Shown here: piece after piece, positions 48,524 through 59,587 of the stretch
Position numbering within the stretch: the stretch's first letter is position 1
How the letters are laid out: the number at the start of each line of letters is the position of its first letter
Notes under the pieces: model-generated
Databases searched by the model: none
Told to the model about the DNA's origin: nothing
Seen by the model: the letters and a program-made list of their open reading frames with translations, nothing else
Translations under genes and position numbers: made by a program
NCBI RefSeq assembly: GCF_027579695.1
Contig: NC_083582.1
Span: forward strand, 30,766,964-30,830,963
DNA from: Neoarius graeffei
Taxonomy: Eukaryota > Chordata > Actinopteri > Siluriformes > Ariidae
Reading direction: 5' to 3'
Length of the DNA: 64,000 bases

Positions 48524-49503
48524 TGGCACTTCTGGACACAGTTAATATAAGGCTTCCTTTTTGCACAGTAAAGTTGTAACTGGTATTTGTGGATGTAACT
48601 CCATATTGTAGTGCTTGACAAATGTTTGCCAAAGTAATCCCAAGCCCATGTGGTTATATCAGCTATAGATGCCCTTGCCCTTTATGCACTGAAATTCCTC
48701 CAGATTCCTTGAATCATTTAATTATATTATGTACCATAGGGGGCGAAATATCCAAATCCCTTCATATCTTTCTTTGAGGGACATTGTTTTTAAAAATTTC
48801 AATTATTTTCTAATGCATTTTTTGTGACAAACTGGAGATCCTTGGCCCATCTTTGCACCTCAAAGATAATACTGATTTTGTAGCAAATCATGATTACAAT
48901 CACCTGCTTCAAATCACATCATTATTATTTAATTGTTTTACGTCATTACTATCCCTAAATTGTCCCCATCCCAACTTTTTTTGGAATGTGCTGCAGGCCT
49001 TAAATGCAGGAATGGATGTATATTCACAAATGAAATGAAGCTGATGAGACAAAACATGAAATATCTTGGGTTCATTCTGTCTGCAATGAAATACAAGTCA
49101 AAGTAAATTTAGAAAATCACTGCTTTCTTTTTTTTTTATTTGCATTTTCCATACCGTCCCAACTTTTTCTGATTTGGGGTTGTACTTTCCAATTAAGTTG
49201 TCAATACATTTGTAATGAAAATTGTTGTATTAAATAAGAAAAGACTGCAAAGTAGAAGCATTTTCATTCATGGTCTCAGACTTTTGGACCCCACTGTATA
49301 TTTATGCTTTTTAAAGATAAAAAGTAAAAAATTGAGGTTTAAAGTTGAGGTGTCAAAAATATTTTGATCAAAATCCAGTTGTTTTGCTAACTGACATAAT
49401 TCAGCCATAGAGACCTCCAGTGTTTTTTCCTTCATTCTCTTTTGTCACTAACTTGTTTAGAAAGGTTAATTATGTATACTGTAACTGTACGGGAAATACA
49501 TAC

Positions 49504-49563
49504 ATACAACACTGGGTCAGTGGTGCCAGAATTGACATTTCATCAGAGGAGTGCCTTCCAAAC
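49504..49563 (-). CDS. fam20a: fam20a short coding exon
   Basis: Encodes [19 protein letters not shown] (60 bp), found from frame and splice logic. Acceptor gtctcag, donor gtatgt. It joins upstream GG and downstream G to give RGFGRH and CCMIK, as in the family. Confidence 0.94.
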
Positions 49564-49667
49564 CTGAGACACACAAGCAAATATAAGTGATTGGATTGGA
49601 AGAAAAACGCATCAGTAAAAATATTGGTATTATAATAATGTAAGTAAATAAATAAATACTGGCATAC

Positions 49668-49749
49668 CCTCTTGCATTATCAAGGTGAAGCAGAAAGCCT
49701 TCATCACCAAACTTGGTAAAAATTTCATAATGGTGCCGGTCCATGTTTC
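49668..49749 (-). CDS. fam20a: fam20a coding exon, catalytic-loop region
   Basis: Encodes [18 protein letters not shown] then LLHLDNAR (82 bp), holding the equivalents of the catalytic Asp (DRHHYE) and metal-binding Asp (LDN). Acceptor actttag, donor gtatgc. Confidence 0.96.
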
Positions 49750-50000
49750 CTAAAGTAAAAAAGCAACATAGAAAATAGCATTATGTCCTATACATAATGC
49801 ATAGACAGTTATTTGTACACTATACCTTTAAAAAAAATCAGACAACCCAACATACTGTATATTGCTGTGAATCGCTTGTAGTAGTAAGAGCTAATGATAA
49901 GACATTAGGTACATTGCAGTTACTAAGTATTAGCTGTAGTTAGTTATGCATGTAAATCTTGAATCGCAATGAAAAAGTTACAGGTGTTGTATTCACATAC

Positions 50001-50110
50001 CGGTAAGGAAATCAAATATGGCCATGTCAATGATATTCAGTAGTCTATTTCCAGAGCTGTAGGGGTATAGTCTTTTGATGGTATCACAGTATGATGGATT
50101 TACTTCCCAT
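50001..50110 (-). CDS. fam20a: fam20a coding exon
   Basis: Encodes [20 protein letters not shown] then [16 protein letters not shown] (110 bp). Acceptor gttgtag, donor gtatgt. Confidence 0.95.
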
Positions 50111-50493
50111 CTACAACACGAAGAGAGAGAGAAACAGAGAGAGAGTTGTCAAAATTTGTGGCTACAGTTTGGTGAAGGTACACATATAATTGTCAGGTCA
50201 GGTGTCCAGAAACCAATTTCGAATCTCCCTAATTTGATCATTTGCCAATTCCCACCCACCAGCCAACCGAGGAGGTTGAAGGCTAACATGCTTCAACTGA
50301 GACGTGATGCCAGGAACCACATCTTTTTGAACTTCTACTTATACAGCATCACAGTGCAGCATAACACACTCAAAGGAAAAAGCTATCTGCCCTCATCTGC
50401 ATACATGAACTGATAGATGCCCAAGAGGGTATCTGGTTATTTAGCACAAAAGTCTTTTAACACAAGTTCAAAAGTCTCTTAGCACAAGTTCTA

Positions 50494-52086
50494 CAGTGGT
50501 ACTTGAAAGTTTGTGGACCTGTTAGAATTTTCTGTATTTCTGCATAAATATGACCTGAAACATCAGATTTTCACACAAGTCCTAAAAGTAGATAAGAACC
50601 CAGTTAATCAAATGAGACAAAAAATATTATACTTGGTCATTTATTTATTGAGGAAAATGATCTAATATTACATATCTGTGAGTGGCAAACGTATGTGAAC
50701 CTTTGCTTTCAGTCTCTGGTGTGACCCCCTTGTGCAGCAATAACTGCAACTAAACGTTTCCGGTAACTGTTGATCAGTCCTGCACACCAGCTTGGAGGAA
50801 TTTTAGCCTATTCCTCCATACAGAACAGCTTCAGCTCTGGGATGTTGGTGGGTTTCCTCACATGAACTGCTCGCTTCAGGTCCTTCCACAACATTTCGAT
50901 TGGATTAAGGTCAGGACTTTGACTTGGCCATTCCAAAACATTAACTTTATTCTTCTTTAACCTTTCTTTGGTAGAACGACTTGTGTGCTTAGGGTCGTTG
51001 TCTTGCTGCATGACCCACCTTCTTTTGAGATTCAGTTCATGGACAGATGTCCTGACATTTTCCTTTAGAATTCGCTGGTATAATTCAGAATTCATTGTTC
51101 CATCAATGCTGGCAAGCCGTCCTGGCCCAGATGCAGCAAAACAGGCCCAAACCATGATACTACCACCACTATGTTTCACAGAAGAGATAAGGTTCTTATG
51201 CTGGAATGCAGTGTTTTCCTTTCTCCAAACATAACACTTCTCATTTAAACCAAAAAGTTCTATTTTGGTCTCATCCATCCACAAAACATTTTTCCAATAG
51301 CCTTCTGGCTTGTCCATGTGATCCTTAGCAAACTGCAGACGAGCAGCAATGTTCTTTTTGGAGAGCAGTGGCTTTCTCCTTGCAACCCTGCCATGCACAC
51401 CATTGTTGTTCAGTGTTCTCCTGATGGTGGACTCATGAACATTAACATTAGCCAATGTGAGAGAGGCCTTCAGTTGCTTAGAAGTTACCCTGGGGTTCTT
51501 TGTGACCTTGCTGACTATTACACACCTTGCTCTTGGAGTGATCTTTGTTGGTCGACCACTCCTGGGGTCTTGAATTTCCTCCATTTGTACACAATCTGTT
51601 TGACTGTAGATTAGTGGAGTCCAAACTCTTTAGAGATGGTTTTGTAATCTTTTCCAACCTGATGAGCATCACCAACGCTTTTTCTGAGGTCCTCAGAAAT
51701 TTCCTTTGTTCGTGCCATGATACACTTCCACAAACATGTGTTGTGAAGATCAGACTTTGATAGATGCCTGTTTTTTAAATAAAACAGGGTGCCCACTCAC
51801 ACCTGATTGCCATCCCATTGATTTGAAAACACCTGACTCTAATTTCACCTTCAAATTAACTGCTAATCCTAGAGGTTCACATACTTTTGCCACTCACAGA
51901 TGCGTAATATTGGATCATTTTCCTCAATAAATAAATCACCAAGTATAATATTTTTGTCTCATTTGTTTAACTGGGTTCTCTTTATCTACTTTTAGGACTT
52001 GTGTGAAAGTCTGATGATGTTTTAGATTATATTTATGCAGAAATATAGAACATTCTAAAGGGTTCACAAACTTTCAAGCACCACTG
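50494..52086 (-). mobile_element. Nearly complete Tc1-like transposon
   Basis: About 210-bp inverted termini beginning CAGTGGTACTTGAAAGTTTG (left) and CAGTGGTGCTTGAAAGTTTG (complement of right), flanked by TA (50492-50493, 52087-52088). The transposase gene lies on the minus strand, with a frameshift and a nonsense codon only. Confidence 0.92.
50720..51718 (-). pseudogene. Tc1 transposase, one frameshift and one stop
   Basis: The start MARTKEISEDLRKSVGDAHQ is at 51718. The DNA-binding part (GKDYKTISKEFGLH, then a shift of frame near 51605 into VYKWRKF-type sequence) is followed by a long frame from 51584: [30 protein letters not shown] (first Asp), [11 protein letters not shown] (second Asp) and [17 protein letters not shown] (Glu, DD34E type). 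That frame ends early at a TAG at about 50808 where the family has Trp, and the C-terminus continues after it. All three catalytic residues are present. Confidence 0.88.
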
Positions 52087-52950
52087 TAAAGTCTCTTAGC
52101 ACAGCTCTATGTTCTTTAGCACAACTCTGGATTATGGTCACAATAATAAAAAAAACACTCATCTTGATATAGGAAGGGGTTTGTTATGATTGCTTACGGA
52201 CTGGAAGCCGGAATTTCTGCTGTTGTGCATGTTAAGGATCAGTTGTTGATCCCTGAAACGTGGACTGAAAATCCGATTCTTTGGATATTTGTAGTTAAAC
52301 CATAACAAACCTTGAATTGTGGGCACCTTCATAGATAACTTCAGTCACTTCTGATCATATCACAAACTCAACTGACTGTCAATAATTACGCATTTGTTGA
52401 ATTAATTAACTGGGGGATTATGTCTCTTGACCTGCTTGACAACATGTGTTTTGCCGACTAAGAGTGGATTCTATTCCTAAAAACTTACTCAAATTATTAA
52501 AAGTCCATTTGATATCACATATTACTGTTTTCATATGTATTTGACTAATAAAGCTACAAAGTCTTTCACCGAAAAAAGACCAATTTCAATGAGAAAAATG
52601 AGAAACATGTCTCCTTTGTAACCAACAGTTGCAATATGTAAACAAACGAAAAGAAATGTCCATAAAAGCATCCTAAAATGAATGGCAATTAAATAAAAGT
52701 GCAATATAAACATTCAGGAATGACAAAACAACCAAAATTAATATAGCAATTGTTTATAATACAGCAATTGTGAAGGAAGAAGAGATGACGCTAAGGGTTG
52801 TTTGATCATCAAGACAAGTCTCGAAGCTGTGGCGAGTTTACAGGGAAATTCACTTTGTTACAGCATGCTATACTTGATTTCAATATTTCTTTTTTTGTTC
52901 AATGCTATCAACCGCTATAAAACATTATTTAACACTAAATTATCAAATCA

Positions 52951-53324
52951 GCGGCACGGTGGTGTAGTGGTTAGTGCTGTCACCTCACAGCAAGAAGGTC
53001 CGGGTTCGAGCCCCGTGGCCGGCGAGGGCCTTTCTGTGCGGAGTTTGCATGTTCTCCCCGTGTCCGCGTGGGTTTCCTCCGGGCGCTCCGGTTTCCCCCA
53101 CAGTCCAAAGACATGCAGGTTAGGTTAACTGGTGACTCTAAATTGACCGTAGGTGCGAATGTGAGTGTGAATGGTTGTCTGTGTCTATGTGTCAGCCCTG
53201 TGATGACCTGGCGACTTGTCCAGGGTGTACCCCGCCTTTCGCCCATAGTCAGCTGGGATAGGCTCCAGCTTGCCTGCAACCCTGTAGAACAGGATAAAGC
53301 GGCCAGAGATAATGAGATGAGATG
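52951..53324 (+). repeat. Full-length tRNA-derived SINE (GATGA-tail subfamily)
   Basis: Plus-strand copy with a perfect 14-bp duplication aaattatcaaatca (52937-52950, 53325-53338). Confidence 0.93.
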
Positions 53325-54044
53325 AAATTATCAAATCAAGAAACCACAAACACTCATTTGTAGATTGTGTGAAAAAACCGCAGTGCACAGATTAGACAAT
53401 TCTCACAAGTCGATCAGATCAAGAACAGCTTGCACTTTATTTGAATAATAATAAAGTCTATTGTGTTTTTGCACCGTTCTTTAAACCTGTCATTGAAATA
53501 ACAATGGGATAGATGGCAAAAAAAATTCACTTCTCTAATCCTATTGTTTTCTGTTAATTGAGCACTCGATGAATAGAAATGGATGTATATACTATGATAT
53601 CCACAGTAGTGTGAAAATAAGTGTTCTTGGATCTTGTGCTAAAGAACTTAGAGTTGTGCTAAAAGACTTTGGATTTGTGCTAAAAGATTTTAGACTTGTG
53701 CTAAAAGGCTTTTGTGCTAAATAACCGTAAACCCCCAAGAGAGGCTGGTATTATAATGTTTGACAGGGAAAAGAGAGTTTGCCATCCCTCACATCCAGAA
53801 AGCATGGCCAATTTTCCTGTCTTCACCTTTGGAAACCAAGTGCTGTGACATCATCAGGATTCAAACTTTCAATTCCCTGACAATAAGGCAAACACCTTTC
53901 TACTGTAGCCAATTTAGAATTTTTAAATGAATAGATCAACCTATAAAAACCCAGCTATCATGCTACAGTAGTTCAATCTGCTATTTTCCATCCACTGATT
54001 CCTATGTTATCAGTCCTTGAATCATTTATTTATTTATTTATTTA

Positions 54045-54572
54045 CACTACCGTTCAAAAGTTTGGGGTCACCCAGACAATTTTGTGTTTTCCATGAAACG
54101 TCACACTTTTATTTACCACCATAAGTTGTAAAATGAATAGAAAATATAGTCAAGACATTTTTCTGGCCATTTTGAGCATTTAATCGACCCCACAAATGTG
54201 ATGCTCCACAAACTCAATCTGCTCAAAGGAAGGTCAGTTTTATAGCTTCTCTAAAGAGCTCAACTGTTTTCAGCTGTGCTAACATGATTGTACAAGGATT
54301 TTCTAATCATCCATTAGCCTTCTGAGGCAATGAGCAAACACATTGTACCATTAGAACACTGGAGTGATAGTTGCTGGAAATGGGCCTCTATACACCTATG
54401 GAGATATTGCACCAAAAACCAGACATTTGCAGCTAGAATAGTCATTTACCACATTAGCAATGTATAGAGTGTATTTCTCATTAGTTTAAAGTGATCTTCA
54501 TTGAAATGAACAGTGCTTTTCTTTCAAAAATAAGGAAATTTCAAAGTGACCCCAAACTTTTGAATGGTAGTG
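54045..54572. mobile_element. 528-bp TA-flanked MITE, copy 2
   Basis: Same element and length as 28949-29476, with TA at 54043-54044 and 54573-54574. Only scattered substitutions separate the copies. Lies in a fam20a intron. Confidence 0.9.
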
Positions 54573-54621
54573 TATTTATAGGCCCCCACGGGGACTCTAT
54601 ATATATTCACTTTCAAAAATG

Positions 54622-55030
54622 CTTGTCACCAAACTCCAGGAAATACTAAGGTGTGGGACGCACATTAATGGGTGCAGGTATATTCGGAATGCCCTTTTCT
54701 TGACCTGGCAACAGTTTGATGACAAACTGTCAACATCTAATATCAGAAAACTGACTTTTATTCCATCAACTGGTTTTCGTCACCACACATTTATATAGAG
54801 ATTCATTTGTGCGGATTCATGACCATTCTTGTCACCAAACTCCAGGAAATACTAAGGCGTAGGGCGAGCTTTAATGGGCGGAAATATATTGGGATGCCCT
54901 TTTCTCGACCTGGCTACAGTTTGGATACAATCTGTCAAGATTTCATACATAAAAAGTGACTTTTATTTAATGAACCGGGCATCTATTGAGCCGCCATGGC
55001 AGTAGCTGAACGGGCTGGATTTCTCTGAGA
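54622..55030. repeat. Two tandem units of about 206 bp
   Basis: The phrase cttgtcaccaaactccagga begins at 54622 and again at 54828, and the following 130 bp match with moderate divergence (aatgcccttttcttgacctgg versus gatgcccttttctcgacctgg). Confidence 0.7.
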
Positions 55031-55419
55031 ATATATTCCATTTGTCTTCTTGGTTTACATGTTGGGGATTATTTCTGCTGAAATGCCAAAAATGCCTTGA
55101 AAAAACTTGAAATATGAAACACTTGATATTCCTCTTACACTGTGCATGCTCTGCATCGTAATGTAATGCTCTGGATCTCATTGACACTGTGTAATTATAA
55201 GGCTAATGGCATATGTTGTCCAATTAATTGACATTATAGATTGGCCTCCATTCTTTGGCCTCCATGCTTTCTACGGTGAAAATGACAAAGAACTATGACA
55301 AGTCAGCAGACTGATCTGCTTTTTTTTTTCTTTGAATGCCATAATAAGCTTTTTGACAGAAAATGTGATTAAACTTCCAGAAAAAAAAAATCATAAAAAA
55401 ATCTAGGTAACTGACCATT

Positions 55420-55555
55420 CATAACAGCTGTATGACCACCTACAAAAATGCTGTCGGGAGGGGTCTCGTGTTCCTTGAACACATTTCTAGTATTAATGTT
55501 AGGCTTAAACACAGTGTTCCCAAAATCTTGTAACTTCAGCTTCATTACTTAGGGT
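55420..55555 (-). pseudogene. Degenerate fam20a-like fragment without intron
   Basis: The minus strand reads MKLKLQDFGNTVFKPN, then directly TRNVFKEHETPPDSIF. The first part matches the fam20a exon 60971-61041 ([12 protein letters not shown]), the second resembles the start of the next exon ([10 protein letters not shown]), with no intron between. On the DNA level about 30 of 38 bases agree over the best stretch. It lies in a later intron of fam20a on the same strand. It may be a decayed duplicated or retroposed piece. Confidence 0.45.
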
Positions 55556-55692
55556 CCAACCCATCAAAACGAGAAACTACTGTATTAGGCCAGCTATCAC
55601 TCTCAAATATATCACTCCACATTTTACATCCACTGATTCCCATGTTAGCAGTCCTCGAAGTATTTCTTATTAATTGTCAGGCTTAAGCATAC

Positions 55693-55873
55693 TCCTTTTT
55701 TCCAGTAAAGGTATAAGAGCGGATCCAGGGACTGGGGATGGAAATACGGGGTGCTACACTCAGTCCAGGCAGGTAGGCTGACATGGATCCTTCCAGAAGG
55801 TCTGGATGCCCACACACTGCATATTCCGTCTTACACACATATAGACATTTGGCAAAGAAGCATGTGTTGTTAG
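55693..55873 (-). CDS. fam20a: fam20a coding exon, Cys-rich
   Basis: Encodes [20 protein letters not shown] then [16 protein letters not shown] and [14 protein letters not shown] (181 bp). The cysteines fit disulfide-forming positions in secreted FAM20 proteins. Acceptor cttttcag, donor gtatgc. Confidence 0.94.
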
Positions 55874-56067
55874 CTGAAAAGGAAAGAAAGAAGCAAATTT
55901 TAATTCAGCTACAATAGAATATACATATATAATGTCTTTATTATGGATCAATTATAGCTACAACTTAAGAGTAACCTTAATATTATTGTTGGCTTAATAG
56001 GATAACCCTAACCCTAGGCTTGAGATGTTTCTCAAATTAGGTATCTTTGGCTAAAGGCACAAGAGCA

Positions 56068-56441
56068 TCCATCCATCCATTATCTGTAGCCGCTTATCCT
56101 GTGCAGGGTTGCGGGAAAGCTGGAGCCTATCCCAGCTGACCATGGCCCATGGGCGAGAGGCAGGGTACACCCTGGACAAGTCGCCAGATCATCGCAGGAC
56201 TGACACATAGAGACAAACAACCATTCACACTCACATTCACGGTCAATTTAGAGTCACCAGTTAACCTAACCTGCATGTCTTTGGACTGTGGGGGAAACCG
56301 GAGCACCCGGAGGAAACCCACACGGACACGGGGAGAACATGCAAACTCCGCACAGAAAGGCCCTCACAGGCCGCTGGGCTCGAACCCAGAACCTTCTTGC
56401 TGTGAGGCGACAGTGCTAACCACTACACCACTGTGACGCCC
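56068..56441 (-). repeat. Full-length tRNA-derived SINE (GGAT-tail subfamily)
   Basis: Minus-strand copy with (GGAT)n tail and perfect 12-bp duplication ggcacaagagca (56056-56067, 56442-56453). Confidence 0.92.
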
Positions 56442-56719
56442 GGCACAAGAGCAATAATGTATTATTGGCCTATATAATTAATTAATTCATCATCAACAGA
56501 CCCTGTGGGTCCATTTACATCAATGGTAACAATTAAAACATAAAACCATAAAACCAAACACTAAAACGTAACAGATGTAAAACAGTAATCTATAAAATAC
56601 ATAATGTAAAAATTTATGAGACCAAACATGACTTAAAATGTGAAAATATACCAAATAAAATTAAACCATGTATATAGTGGTTTCAGGTAAATCGATATAG
56701 TAAAAATACTTGTCCATAT

Positions 56720-57086
56720 CAGACTAAAAAAACTTTAATTAAAATAAAATTCTTTTACATTTCATCTTAAAACAAGTCAAAGAAGTAAATAAATCAATGT
56801 CATTACGTTTCTGGAGATGGTTAAATTTGATCTGCGCCCTAACCAATATATGATTGCTTCTAATATTTGTCCGGCCAAGGGCTGGACGAAAAAGCTCCAT
56901 ATGGCGTGACTGTCTAGATGGCGCATGTAACAGTATCTCTGATAGCAGATATGGACATTTAAAAAAAGAGTTTACAACTTTGTACAGAAACACATAATCA
57001 TAATACTGACATCTAAGATAGAGTAATGGTAAAGCTAATTTTTTACATACATTCTTTACCTTACAATTATAAGCACAGTGTAGCAA
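56720..57086 (-). pseudogene. LINE C-terminal fragment
   Basis: The minus strand encodes LPLLYLRCQYYDYVFLYKVV, SRQSRHMELFRPALGRTNI and LQKRNDIDLF, the C-terminal blocks of a jockey/I-like non-LTR polyprotein. The upstream end is at about 57086, only 40 bp from a fam20a exon. No poly(A) or target duplication defined. Confidence 0.5.
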
Positions 57087-57125
57087 ATGCTAATTTAACC
57101 TTTGTGTGTGAACGTAAGTGCTTGC

Positions 57126-57241
57126 CTGGTGAGGTAAAGAAGACACTACGGAGCTCCTCATTGTATGTGGTGTACAATACCTCGCCTGTGACATTAATGA
57201 GTCTCCCAACCACAGGGGGAACTCTCCGGAAATCAAGGACT
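57126..57241 (-). CDS. fam20a: fam20a coding exon ending at a GC donor
   Basis: Encodes [18 protein letters not shown] then [20 protein letters not shown] (116 bp). Acceptor ttgctcag. The donor is CCAG|GCAAGC, a non-canonical GC site; frame continuity with the next exon (P-A-N-N-T-C-F-F) supports it. Confidence 0.93.
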
Positions 57242-57621
57242 CTGAGCAAGACAAATTACACAACACTATTTCAGTGGATGAAAAAAGACAAATAATATTT
57301 TGGCTGTATTTTTTTTTTTAAAGCTGTGGAATTATAAGATGCTAGAAGCCAAAGTGTGAATTTGGTTACTTGTATGCAGTAGAATAAAGTAATTAATAAG
57401 ACAGTAATTAAAGTAATTTAATTAAATGATTAAAAATGAAAAGATAAGTCATGAGAAATTATTTCCAAAAGACAATCTGACAATTTGTTATTTTTTAATT
57501 CTGTTACATTTCATATGGCCAACCCATTTAACATGCTTGTTCCCTTGAACACCAGCAGTGACTCACTGAACTAACTTGTCATCATTTCTAAGCTAGACTA
57601 GTATGCATCATATTCATGTTA

Positions 57622-58690
57622 TCCCCCGCCCAAACAAAGTTTGGCGGGGGATATAGAAACGGGTTCCGTCTGGCCAGCCGGCTGTCCATCCAGTCACGTT
57701 TTCATTTCCGGGCCATATCTTTAAAACTACTGAAGATAGCTTCATGAAACTTTGTATACATATCAAGTAACATGTGAACTGGTGCCTTTTGCTATTTTGG
57801 ATTTTTGAAAAAAAGTATTTTTCAAATTTTTACATAAAAAATACATTTTGGCTTAGTTTCTAAGAGCAATGTTCGTTTCGGGAGCATATATCCAAAACTA
57901 TTCATGATACGGATTTGAAACTTGGTATACATGTTAACAAGGTGATGTAGATGTGCCTTTTCATACTAAGACATTTGAGAAATTTAAATTTTTCATGTTT
58001 CCACGGAGGGCGGCACGGTGGTGTAGTGGTTAGCGCTGTCGCCCCACAGCAAGAAGGTCCGGGTTTGAGCCCCGGGGCCGGCGAGGGCCTTTCTGTGTGG
58101 AGTTTGCATGTTCTCCCCGTGTCCGCATGGGTTTCCTCCGGGTGCTCCGGTTTCCCCCACAGTCCAAAGACATGCAGGTTAGGTTAACTGGTGACTCTAA
58201 ATTGACCGTAGGTGTGAATGTGAGTGTGAATGGTTGTCTGTGTCTATGTGTCAGCCCTGTGATGACCTGGCGACTTGTCCAGGGTGTACCCCGCCTTTCG
58301 CCCGTAGTCAGCTGGGATAGGCTCCAGCTTGCCTGCAACCCTGTAGAAGGATAAAGCGGCTAGAGATAATGAGATGAGATGAGACAATTTCAGACTTTGT
58401 CTCTCAGGTTAGTCTTAGGGGTAGGTTATGTTTCCGGAGCAGAACTTGAAAACTATGAGTGGTGCGGTCTTGAAAGTTGGTATATGTGTTGATTAAGTGA
58501 TGTATATGTGCCTTTTGATACTAAGAAATGTGAGAAATTTTAATTTTTAGCTCAGTTGGACCAAAGGTCCCATGGGCTGCTGAGGTCAGTGTAAAGAGGT
58601 AGGGTTGGTTTCCTGCAGCAGAACTTGAAAAATGTGACAAATAATATCCTAAAACTTTGTATATAGTTGGTATATAGGGCGGGGGATATA
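57622..58690. repeat. Repeat bounded by ATCCCCCGCC hairpin motifs, split by a SINE
   Basis: Starts with ccccgcc...ggcgggg, a hairpin, and ends near gggcgggggatatag. Internal repeated phrases (aaacttggtatacatgt, gatgtagatgtgccttttca) recur as aaagttggtatatgtgt and gatgtatatgtgccttttga. Non-coding. Confidence 0.5.
58008..58384 (+). repeat. Full-length tRNA-derived SINE (GATGA-tail subfamily)
   Basis: Plus-strand copy, head ggcggcacggtggtg to tail gagatgagatgaga; a two-base deletion near tgtagaaggataaag. No clear target duplication. Confidence 0.9.
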
Positions 58691-58712
58691 GATGACTCTG
58701 TCTTCTTGTTTA

Positions 58713-59587
58713 AATAATGTTGGCTGGCTTTGAGTGGTATATCAGATATATTCCATTCAGCTAGCATGATACTGAATGAGTGAAGACGAGTAGCTGAATG
58801 GAATATAGCTGATATACCAAGAAAAAAAGCCATTATTATCTCATCTCATTATCTCTAGCTGCTTTATCCTGTTCTACAGGGTCGCAGGCAAGGTGGAGCC
58901 TATCCCAGCTGACTACGGGCGAAAGGCGGGGTACACCCTGGACAAGTCGCCAGGTCATCACAGGGCTGACACATAGACACAGACAACCATTCACACTCAC
59001 ATTCACACCTACGGTCAATTTGGAGTCACCAGTTAACCTAACCTGCATGTCTTTGGACTGTGGGGGAAACCAGAGCACCCGGAGGAAACCCAATGCGGAC
59101 ACGGGGAGAACATGCAAACTCCGCACAGAAAGGCCCTCGCCGGCCACGGGGCTCGAACCCGGACCTTCTTGCTGTGAGGTGACAGCGCTAACCACTACAC
59201 CACCGTGCCGCCTGCCATTATTATTATTAGTATTATTATTATTAAAAATTCCTTTCGGTTATTCAATGCGTCTTTCTCTTTCAAAATTCTCTCAAAATCT
59301 CCCATATTTAACAAAGGAAACATGGCGGCCATGTTTGTTTACAAATTGTCACAGTCACTCACTAGCACAGAAGTTTTACTGTACGTCTCTGACGTGACAA
59401 CCATGCAATATCGTAAACGATATTCAACGCTCATTCTCCACTGGGTAGAGTGATGTCATACATGTAGGATAAGCAATATGCTAACAATATTGCATGCTAT
59501 CAAACTAAATGATGGAAACCAACTAGAAGGGAATAGATCACATGTTTTTATTCCATCAAAAAAGTGTCCTGTATGGATAATAATAAT
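58713..59587. repeat. Dispersed repeat, copy 2 (in fam20a intron)
   Basis: Same family as 25788-26325, here interrupted by a SINE. Ordered shared phrases include gaccatgcaatatcg-type text, gggtagagtgatgtcataca and aaaagtgtcctgtatg. Confidence 0.65.
58840..59213 (-). repeat. Full-length tRNA-derived SINE (GATGA-tail subfamily)
   Basis: Minus-strand copy with perfect 11-bp duplication gccattattat (58829-58839, 59214-59224). Confidence 0.92.

Larger units (their letters stand above)
42536..49182 (-). mobile_element. TA-flanked DNA transposon, middle layer of the nest
   Basis: Ends CAACCCCAAATCAGAAAAAG and the complement of the right end are identical, with TA outside (42534-42535, 49183-49184). 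The minus strand carries transposase-like fragments near 43557-43808. An L2 fragment (43057-43556) and an LTR retrotransposon (43809-48523) are inserted in it. Confidence 0.85.
42166..49296. mobile_element. TA-flanked DNA element, outermost of a three-level nest
   Basis: Left end CAGCGGGGTCCAAAAG and the complement of the right end CAGTGGGGTCCAAAAG, with TA outside both (42164-42165, 49297-49298). Only about 480 bp belong to this element; the rest is the inserted element 42536-49182. Lies in the last intron of fam20a. Confidence 0.75.
50428..53733. mobile_element. DNA element with subterminal ttagcacaa repeats and perfect 8-bp TSD
   Basis: Ends GGTATCTGGTTATTTAGCAC and, complement of right, GGTTTACGGTTATTTAGCAC, flanked by a perfect 8-bp duplication cccaagag (50420-50427, 53734-53741). 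Next to both ends the phrase agtcttttagcacaa is repeated three to four times. A Tc1 element (50494-52086) and a SINE (52951-53324) are inserted; the own sequence is about 1.3 kb and non-coding. Superfamily not determined. Confidence 0.75.

Noticed and set aside
57126..57241. Extending the fam20a exon to the nearby GT site
   Set aside because: This would insert residues into a conserved Cys-rich segment, while the GC donor keeps family length and fits the AG|GCAAG consensus of GC-AG introns.
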